This document shows, piece by piece, positions 1-4,544 of a stretch of 5,418 nt of DNA (within the stretch, counting starts at the first letter, position 1; the number at the start of each line of letters is the position of its first letter). The notes under the pieces were generated by a model. That model was not told the DNA's origin and did not search any database. It worked only from the letters and a program-made list of their open reading frames with translations. The translations under genes were made by a program, and so were the position numbers. Source of the stretch: Bacteroidetes bacterium UBA1860 (GTDB lineage: Bacteria > Bacteroidota > Rhodothermia > Balneolales > Balneolaceae); assembly GCA_002338335.1 (NCBI GenBank), contig DDIC01000022.1, positions 773 to 6,190 on the forward strand, read 5' to 3'.

Positions 1-365
1 CGAGCTAATTTACCAGAAAAGGTCGTTTTCCCCGACCCCTGAAGTCCCGCCACAAGAATTACAACAGGCGACTTCCCAGAGAGGTCTAGTTCTTTGTGCT
101 CTTCGCCAAGCGTGAACACAAGCTCATCATAAACGATTTTTGTAAACTGCTGCCCAGGGTTAATGCTCGTGAGAACATCTTGCCCTAGAGCTTTCTCTTG
201 AACATTTTGTGTGAGCGACTTTGCGACGTCAAAGTTGACGTCAGCGTCGAGAAGCGCTCGACGAATTTCACGGACCGTTTCGGCAACATTGAGCTCATTG
301 ATACGCCCTTCGCCTTTCAGCGACTGGAGAGCACGGTCTAATTTGGAGGATAAATCTTCAAACAT
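1..365 (-). CDS. ffh: Signal recognition particle GTPase Ffh (SRP54), N-terminal part, cut by the left edge
   Basis: Ffh is the protein subunit of the signal recognition particle. It binds signal sequences on ribosomes and delivers them to the FtsY receptor at the membrane, using GTP. Only the first 121 codons are here; the usual length is about 440-450 residues, so most of the G domain and the whole M domain lie outside the window. Residues 1-95 match the helical N domain, including ALLDADVN (37-44), a variant of the ALLEADVN motif. The G1 P-loop GLQGSGKTT is at 107-115, followed by FSGKLA. The ATG at 365-363 is firm because an in-frame TAG lies three codons upstream (374-372). The ribosome site is poor: AGAAAG at 373-368, only two bases from the ATG. 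The gene is divergent from fabI. The family call is very secure from N-domain and P-loop identity. Confidence 0.97.
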   Translation of the reverse strand, partial: MFEDLSSKLDRALQSLKGEGRINELNVAETVREIRRALLDADVNFDVAKSLTQNVQEKALGQDVLTSINPGQQFTKIVYDELVFTLGEEHKELDLSGKSPVVILVAGLQGSGKTTFSGKLA

Positions 366-375
366 AACTTTCTAC

Positions 376-434
376 GCACGAATGCGCCCCTTGGATTTAG
401 CGATTTCGGCGATGACGTTCGTGCCAGCGCACCC
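376..434 (-). promoter_or_regulatory. Possible structured 5' leader of ffh with two competing hairpins
   Basis: In the transcript toward ffh, two stems use the same bases. Hairpin A pairs 424-418 (GCACGAA) with 382-376 (TTCGTGC), seven perfect pairs, with an inner stem 411-408 (CGCC) against 388-385 (GGCG). It ends just upstream of the AGAAAG site at 373-368. Hairpin B pairs 434-427 (GGGTGCGC) with 387-380 (GCGCATTC), eight pairs including two G-U. They are mutually exclusive because both need about 380-388. The base complementarity is seen directly; that this is a functional leader or switch is inference. It assumes that transcription of ffh starts upstream of 434. No known riboswitch class is recognised. 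Confidence 0.35.
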
Positions 435-458
435 TCGTAAAAAAGCAAAGTCTTAAAA

Positions 459-509
459 GGTAAGGTAGATTACGGGGATAAAAAAATGATTTATCGTTAC
501 CACCTTACC
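459..509. repeat. 8-bp inverted repeat with a nested 6-bp inverted repeat
   Basis: GGTAAGGT at 459-466 is perfectly complementary to ACCTTACC at 502-509, across 35 bases. Inside it, GATAAA at 477-482 mirrors TTTATC at 490-495, with a 7-base loop. The outer arms lie about 50 bases upstream of the fabI start and about 95 bases upstream of ffh, a suitable place for a regulator dyad acting on one or both genes. A terminator is unlikely, since neither stem is GC-rich and no T-run follows. The regulator, if any, is not identifiable from sequence. Confidence 0.4.
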
Positions 510-526
510 GTTTGGTGCGGTATTTT
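506..526 (+). other. Small hairpin followed by TTTT in the fabI upstream region
   Basis: TACCG (506-510) pairs with CGGTA (518-522) around a 7-base loop, and TTTT (523-526, after the A) follows. It shares bases 506-509 with the 8-bp inverted repeat, so the two pairings compete. The stem is too short for a confident rho-independent terminator. If fabI transcription starts upstream it could act as a weak attenuator; otherwise it may be chance. Confidence 0.2.
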
Positions 527-561
527 GGCTTAAATGCACAGCACAACAAAACAGAGGAATG

Positions 562-1416
562 ATGGCTGAAGGATTATTAAAAGGAAAAAAGGGAATCATT
601 TTTGGAGCACTAGACGACAGGTCGATTGCGTGGAGAGTCGCCCTTGCGGCCCATCGTGAGGGAGCGCAATGTGTACTCACTAATGCGCCAATTGCGCTAC
701 GATTAGGTACGCTTAATGCTTTATCCGAGGAAATTAGCGCACCCATCATCCCATGTGATGTAACCGACCAAGAGGCTATTGCGAATCTATTTGCGCAAAC
801 AAAAGAGCATTTTGGCACCGTTGACTTCATCTTGCACGCGGTGGGTATGAGCCCAAATGTTCGCAAGGGGAAAGCCTATACCGATCTAAATTACACGTGG
901 GTTCACCAAACACTGGATATTTCAGCGTTGTCATTGCACCGTGTGCTCCAGCAAGCCACGCAGTACGACATGCTTAATGATGGCGCAAGTGTCGTGGCGC
1001 TCAGCTATATCGGGGCTCAGCGTATTTTCTCGAAGTACTCAGACATGAATGACGCAAAAGCGTTGCTAGAAAGTATTGCAAGAAACTTTGGTAGCAGGCT
1101 GGGGGGTAAGGGTATTCGTGTCAATACAGTGTCGCAAGGTCCAACCAAAACCTCCGCCGGAACAGGCATTAAGGGTTTTGACGGAATGTTTATGTTTGCT
1201 GAAAAAATGGCCCCACTTGGCAATCCAACCGCAGACGAATGTGCAGACTATTGTATGACGCTGTTTTCTGACTACACCCGTATGGTTACGATGCAAAATC
1301 TTTACCACGATGGTGGATTTGCCACATCGGGAATTTCAGAAGAGCTAGTGGAGGCGCTAGAGAAAGCCTTTAACGAGGAGTCTGGCACAAACGAAGGCTC
1401 AGGGCAAGGCGGATGA
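562..1416 (+). CDS. fabI: Enoyl-[acyl-carrier-protein] reductase, FabI type
   Basis: FabI reduces trans-2-enoyl-ACP to acyl-ACP with NAD(P)H, the last step of each cycle of cytoplasmic fatty acid elongation. It is a short-chain dehydrogenase-fold enzyme. From the ATG at 562 it has 284 residues, a little longer than E. coli FabI (262). The nucleotide-binding start is GIIFGALDDRSIAW (11-24), and the catalytic set Tyr149, Tyr159 and Lys166 keeps FabI spacing (SYIGAQ, then KYSDMNDAK). The substrate loop is about 191-207, and YHDGGF at 248-253 matches the family's C-terminal motif. The variant is the Bacteroidota-like one (TNAPIALRLG at 40-49). A polar Gly/Ser/Glu tail (about 271-284) ends in an ATGA overlap with ruvC. 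An ATG at 559 directly abuts AGAGGA (553-558); the one at 562 has three bases of spacing and aligns better with relatives, so I chose it. Triclosan response cannot be judged from this. Confidence 0.96.
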   Translation: MAEGLLKGKKGIIFGALDDRSIAWRVALAAHREGAQCVLTNAPIALRLGTLNALSEEISAPIIPCDVTDQEAIANLFAQTKEHFGTVDFILHAVGMSPNVRKGKAYTDLNYTWVHQTLDISALSLHRVLQQATQYDMLNDGASVVALSYIGAQRIFSKYSDMNDAKALLESIARNFGSRLGGKGIRVNTVSQGPTKTSAGTGIKGFDGMFMFAEKMAPLGNPTADECADYCMTLFSDYTRMVTMQNLYHDGGFATSGISEELVEALEKAFNEESGTNEGSGQGG

Positions 1417-1982
1417 TCGTGCTCGGCATCGACCCAGGGTCAAGAAGGGCAGGGATTGCAGTGATTGAGCAAAAATCACCCGGCGGCCCCATGACGATGC
1501 TTATGGCTGAAACCTTACGGCTAGAATCTCTAGATCAGCACACCGCTCGATTGCTTTTAATTCACGACTCCGTGGAGGAGGCTATTCGGCTTCACAAACC
1601 CAATCTCATGACGATAGAAACCCCTGTCTATGGTCTAGATCCTTTGGCGATGCTAAAACTGGGTCGAGCACAAGCTAGTGCTATACTTGCTGCAACACGA
1701 CATGACCTTGAGGTGAGAGAAATCTATCCCAAAGCAGTAAAAAAGGCGATCACAGGAAATGGAAATGCCTCTAAAGAGCAAGTGGCGGGGATGGTGCAGA
1801 CACATCTTCCAGGTCAAGAGATTCCCACCTCAAAAGATGCCACAGACGCCATTGCCATCGCCCTTTGCGGCATCTTCCACGGTGACTCCATGGCACAAGG
1901 TGCAGCGAGCCAATCGACTCGAACCAAAGGGAATTGGTCTCAGTTTGTCAAAGACAACCCTAGTCGCGTGAGGCCAGCATGA
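1413..1982 (+). CDS. ruvC: Crossover junction endodeoxyribonuclease RuvC
   Basis: RuvC is the dimeric, Mg-dependent resolvase that cuts Holliday junctions after RuvAB branch migration in homologous recombination and repair. The protein is 189 residues, slightly longer than E. coli RuvC (173) through a basic C-terminal tail (about 160-189). The four acidic catalytic positions are visible: Asp7 in GIDPGS, Glu69 in IETPVYG, and Asp142 and Asp145 in KDATDAIAIAL. GNASKEQV at 117-124 matches the conserved segment before the last acidic pair. The ATG at 1413 overlaps the fabI stop as ATGA, with AAGG at 1406-1409 as ribosome site, so translation is probably coupled. The stop overlaps ruvA in the same way. 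Confidence in family and function is high. Confidence 0.97.
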   Translation: MIVLGIDPGSRRAGIAVIEQKSPGGPMTMLMAETLRLESLDQHTARLLLIHDSVEEAIRLHKPNLMTIETPVYGLDPLAMLKLGRAQASAILAATRHDLEVREIYPKAVKKAITGNGNASKEQVAGMVQTHLPGQEIPTSKDATDAIAIALCGIFHGDSMAQGAASQSTRTKGNWSQFVKDNPSRVRPA

Positions 1983-2572
1983 TTGTATCGTTATCGGGCA
2001 AAATCCTTGACCTTGAAGAGGGAATGGTTGTCATTGATGTTGGTGGGGTTGGCTATGGGGTTGAGGCATCACAAACAACGTTGCAGCAGCTCCCATCAGC
2101 AGGCTCAGAGGTTAGCTTGAAGATATATCACCATATTACAGATAATGATCAACGACTTTTTGGGTTTGTAGAACCTCTAGAAAAGCGTCTATTTGAAAAA
2201 CTACTCACCGTCAAAGGGATTGGGCCAAAAGGAGCCTTGACCATTCTCTCGGGACACCCATACCCAGACTTGTTGGAGATTATCGTCTCGGGTCAAACAG
2301 CACGTCTATCATCTGTTCCTGGCATTGGCGCGAAGACAGCCGAACGGATTGTGCTGGAGCTCAGAGATAAACTTGGCCAGGTAGAGATGCCACAAGCTGG
2401 AGCAGTGAAGGCCTCAGGGTCTCCAAATGATGAGGTTCTCTCTGCACTTGAGGCCTTGGGGTATCCAAAGAAAAAGGTTGCAGGTGCATTACAAGAGCTT
2501 GCCGGGTCTGCAAACCCACCCACAGAAACCTCCAGTTGGATTAAACAGGCGCTGGTGATTTTGAATCGATAA
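1979..2572 (+). CDS. ruvA: Holliday junction branch migration complex subunit RuvA
   Basis: RuvA binds the four-way junction as a tetramer, holds it square and loads the RuvB motor. The length, 197 residues, is normal. Domain I (about 1-63) is an OB fold beginning MIVSLSGKIL and including DVGGVGYGVEA. Domain II (about 64-135) carries two helix-hairpin-helix DNA-binding motifs, VKGIGPKGAL (78-87) and VPGIGAKTAER (113-123). A flexible linker (about 136-149) leads to domain III (150-197), which contacts RuvB. The acidic pin, Glu55-Asp56 in E. coli, aligns here to Asp55-Asn56-Asp57 (TDNDQRLFGF), an unusual variation. The ATG at 1979 overlaps the ruvC stop as ATGA, with TGAGG at 1969-1973 giving a good ribosome site. 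No ruvB follows. Confidence 0.97.
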   Translation: MIVSLSGKILDLEEGMVVIDVGGVGYGVEASQTTLQQLPSAGSEVSLKIYHHITDNDQRLFGFVEPLEKRLFEKLLTVKGIGPKGALTILSGHPYPDLLEIIVSGQTARLSSVPGIGAKTAERIVLELRDKLGQVEMPQAGAVKASGSPNDEVLSALEALGYPKKKVAGALQELAGSANPPTETSSWIKQALVILNR

Positions 2573-2688
2573 GTTTTGTAAATTCATGCCTATCTTTTGG
2601 TTAAAAGGGGTGATTTGAAGAGATTTTTGCGATTGAGGCGTCGCAGTAATTGAATCGATGTTCAATCAAATCGGTCACACCAATCGAT
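2561..2688. repeat. TTGAATCGAT direct repeat and a third AATCGAT copy
   Basis: TTGAATCGAT is found exactly at 2561-2570, across the ruvA stop, and again at 2650-2659. CCAATCGAT at 2680-2688 shares AATCGAT. The second copy lies within the ATTGAA/TTCAAT dyad. OmpR/PhoB regulators bind direct repeats, so binding by the adjacent regulator is conceivable, but spacing is irregular (89 and 29-30 bases) and ATCGAT also occurs inside nearby genes. Confidence 0.25.
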
Positions 2689-2737
2689 AGAGCTTAGGGT
2701 CTGGCGCAACTTACTCATCATAAATCAAAGGGAAACC
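2573..2737. promoter_or_regulatory. Intergenic region between ruvA and the response regulator
   Basis: These 165 bases should hold the end of the fabI-ruvC-ruvA transcript and the promoter for the two-component genes. No convincing rho-independent terminator is present; CTTTT/AAAAG at 2594-2607 is a weak 5-bp AT stem. ATTGAA (2649-2654) mirrors TTCAAT (2661-2666) over a 6-base spacer. The hexamer ATCGAT occurs at 2565-2570, 2654-2659 and 2683-2688, the first two inside a shared TTGAATCGAT. No promoter hexamers could be assigned with confidence, so read-through from ruvA remains possible. Confidence 0.45.
2727..2732 (+). promoter_or_regulatory. Ribosome binding site supporting the GTG start of the response regulator
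   Basis: AAAGGG lies five bases before the GTG at 2738. There is no in-frame ATG in the stretch checked upstream (back to about 2681), and the first codons give the expected receiver start MAKKSILVVDDE. This site and that alignment together decide the start. Confidence 0.6.
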
Positions 2738-3415
2738 GTGGCAAAAAAGAGCATTCTGGTTGTAGATGACGAGCATGATCTACTCGATCTGCTGGAATAC
2801 AACCTCAAAAAAGAGGGATTTAAAGTCTATTTAGCAGACAACGGCGAAAAGGGAATCAACCTTGCCCAAAAACACCAGCCCGATCTTGTACTCTTGGATG
2901 TGATGATGCCTGAAATGAGTGGGTTTGATGTATGCGAGGCGTTGCGTCAAGATGCTGACATCAAAAGGCTGCCCATTATCTTCTTGACAGCCAAAGATGA
3001 TGAAGCCTCCGAGGTGGAAGGCCTAACGATTGGCGCCGACGATTATATTACCAAGCCTATTAGTACCGTAAAATTAGTGACACGCATCAAGGCGCTGTTG
3101 CGACGTTATGAGGAGACCGAAGAGGTTGAGGATCAGCTTCGAGCTCATGACTTGGTGATTGATCGAGATCGATACATCGTGGTTCGTGGAGCAGAAGAGT
3201 TTCAACTTCCACGCAAGGAATTTGAGCTTCTATACTTTTTAATGAGCCGACAAGGCAAGGTTTTGGATCGCCAAACGCTGTTAAATAAGGTGTGGGGCGA
3301 TAACATCTATGTTGTTGACCGCACCGTCGATGTTCATATCCGAAAAATCCGAGAAAAACTTGGCGAAGGATATATAGAGACGATCAAAGGGGTGGGCTAC
3401 CGCTTTCGTGAATGA
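2738..3415 (+). CDS. Response regulator, OmpR/PhoB family (receiver plus winged helix)
   Basis: This is a cytoplasmic transcription factor switched on by phosphorylation from a histidine kinase, most likely the one encoded next to it. The length of 225 residues is typical. The receiver domain (about 4-123) has acidic Asp10-Asp11, phospho-acceptor Asp54 in LLDVMMPEMSG, Thr84 in FLTAKDD and Lys106 in GADDYITKPIS. The C-terminal winged-helix domain (about 131-225) has a recognition helix near VDRTVDVHIRKIREKL (193-208) and the closing GVGYRFRE. All phosphorylation residues are intact. Translation starts at GTG. The stop overlaps the kinase start as ATGA, which indicates coupled production. The sequence is PhoB-like, but many paralogues share this form, so the target genes and stimulus cannot be named. 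Confidence 0.95.
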   Translation: MAKKSILVVDDEHDLLDLLEYNLKKEGFKVYLADNGEKGINLAQKHQPDLVLLDVMMPEMSGFDVCEALRQDADIKRLPIIFLTAKDDEASEVEGLTIGADDYITKPISTVKLVTRIKALLRRYEETEEVEDQLRAHDLVIDRDRYIVVRGAEEFQLPRKEFELLYFLMSRQGKVLDRQTLLNKVWGDNIYVVDRTVDVHIRKIREKLGEGYIETIKGVGYRFRE

Positions 3416-4509
3416 GCTTTCAATCGTTACGGCGAGCATTTTCTAGGGCAGCATTTAGGCTTTCTTTGCCATTATCAGGTATTGTGGCGGCGCTGGTGGG
3501 CATCCTTTTGGTATGGCTATCAGACCTCTTTTGGTACTGGATCATCGCAGCCTCTTTAAGCTCTGGGATTTTTATGATGGTGTGTAGCTATGCCATTATC
3601 CATTTATACCATTTTGACCGGCTTCGTCAGCTCCACTCTATTCTTCGAAATATCACCAAAAAGGATTTTGGGGAGTATAATGCACGCCAAATCCATCGAG
3701 ATGAGTTAGATAGCCTGCTCATGCAAGCCAAGCGAGCAAGCGAGACCATGGAGCGAGAAATCGCCCGATTAAATCGGATTGAAAATTATCGCAAAGAATT
3801 TATTGGGGATATGTCCCATGAGCTCAAAACACCCATTTTTGCGATTCAAGGGTTTGTTGAAACGCTTTTGAACGGGGCGATGAATGATCCAAAGGTGAAC
3901 AAGCAATTTCTGAGTAGAACCATGAAGAATGTGGACCGACTCATTGTCTTGATCCAGGACCTAATGGAGATCTCAAAGCTTGAAACGGGTGAAATGCGCG
4001 CCAATATGGAGGATTTTTACCTCAAAGAGTGCTTGCTGGATGTTGTTGACGAGCTTCAGGTTCGGGCTCAAAAAGAGGGGGTAGAGATCCACGTGCAAGA
4101 CTTTGATAAGCACCTCAAGGTGGTGGCCGATCGCAGGCAAATGCGCCAGGTGTTTGTGAATTTGATGGAAAATGGGATTAAGTATAATAAACCAGGTGGA
4201 AGGGTAGATGTTGGCCTGAAGCCGTTTCCTAAACGGAGTGAAAAAATTCTTTTATACGTCAAAGATACCGGCATTGGGATCGATCAAGAGGACCTAAATC
4301 GGGTCACGGAGCGTTTTTATCGGGTAGACAAATCGAGATCTCGCGATAAAGGGGGTACAGGGCTTGGTCTATCGATCGTCAAGCATATTGTCATGGCCCA
4401 CGGGGAAAATCTCTATCTTGAAAGTGAACCTGGACGAGGGTCTACATTTAGCGTAACCCTTGCACGCCCCTCCGGAGTGGTATTAAACCCAGAAATGGCA
4501 GAGGCGTGA
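3412..4509 (+). CDS. Membrane sensor histidine kinase, PhoR-like, with minimal extracytoplasmic part
   Basis: The kinase autophosphorylates on histidine and passes phosphate to a response regulator, presumably the gene just upstream. In 365 residues I see two closely spaced membrane segments (about 18-37 and 41-65) with only a few residues between them, so there is almost no periplasmic sensor domain. A HAMP-like linker follows (about 66-120, with DEL at 97-99). HisKA has FIGDMSHELKTP with His136. The ATPase domain has the N box NLMENGIKYN (250-259), G1 DTGIGI (285-290), the F box RFYRVDKSRSR (301-311) and G2 GGTGLGLSIVKH (314-325). All catalytic motifs are intact; the N box has Gly where Ala is usual. 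There is no PAS domain. The signal may be membrane-borne or come from a partner protein. The start overlaps the regulator stop as ATGA. Confidence 0.95.
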   Translation: MSFQSLRRAFSRAAFRLSLPLSGIVAALVGILLVWLSDLFWYWIIAASLSSGIFMMVCSYAIIHLYHFDRLRQLHSILRNITKKDFGEYNARQIHRDELDSLLMQAKRASETMEREIARLNRIENYRKEFIGDMSHELKTPIFAIQGFVETLLNGAMNDPKVNKQFLSRTMKNVDRLIVLIQDLMEISKLETGEMRANMEDFYLKECLLDVVDELQVRAQKEGVEIHVQDFDKHLKVVADRRQMRQVFVNLMENGIKYNKPGGRVDVGLKPFPKRSEKILLYVKDTGIGIDQEDLNRVTERFYRVDKSRSRDKGGTGLGLSIVKHIVMAHGENLYLESEPGRGSTFSVTLARPSGVVLNPEMAEA

Positions 4510-4544
4510 CAGCAAACACCGAACGAGCCACAACCTAAGTTCGC

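Larger units (their letters stand above)
366..561. promoter_or_regulatory. Divergent ffh / fabI intergenic region
   Basis: These 196 bases separate the divergent starts of ffh (minus) and fabI (plus), so both promoters should lie here. The half next to ffh (about 375-435) is GC-rich and rich in inverted repeats. The half next to fabI (about 436-561) is AT-rich, as expected for promoters. I could not place a convincing -35/-10 pair, nor a Bacteroidota TTTG / TAnnTTTG promoter, for either gene. The nearest match is TATTTTGG at 521-528, with one mismatch to the downstream element and no suitable upstream partner. Specific repeats are listed as separate features. Confidence 0.6.

Noticed and set aside
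211..456. Plus-strand open frame opposite ffh
   Set aside because: Its first two thirds are antisense to the Ffh N domain, which is unmistakable, and its composition (Ser/Arg-rich) is typical of a shadow frame.
521..528. TATTTTGG as the downstream promoter element of fabI
   Set aside because: One mismatch to TAnnTTTG, and no TTTG at the right distance upstream; in such AT-rich sequence it may be chance.
366..561. A small RNA gene or tRNA between ffh and fabI, for instance the SRP RNA
   Set aside because: The hairpins do not resemble the conserved SRP RNA tetraloop domain or a tRNA cloverleaf.
453..866. Long open frame on the minus strand opposite the start of fabI
   Set aside because: It is antisense to the well-supported FabI frame, its translation matches no family I know, and it runs into the intergenic repeats.
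1017..1308. Several short frames on both strands within fabI
   Set aside because: All lie inside the FabI coding frame, have no ribosome site and no recognisable motif.
2293..2523. Minus-strand open frame inside ruvA
   Set aside because: Antisense to the second helix-hairpin-helix and domain III of RuvA; no independent support.
2574..2598. TTTTG and TATCTTTT as a Bacteroidota-type promoter for the response regulator
   Set aside because: The spacing between the elements is about 12 bases instead of 17-19, and the downstream element has a mismatch at the key final G.
2594..2607. CTTTT-GGTT-AAAAG as a terminator for the ruvA operon
   Set aside because: Five AT-dominated pairs with a four-base loop and no T-run after it are too weak.
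4068..4274. Minus-strand open frame inside the histidine kinase
   Set aside because: Antisense to the ATPase domain with its intact N box; no sign of its own start site.
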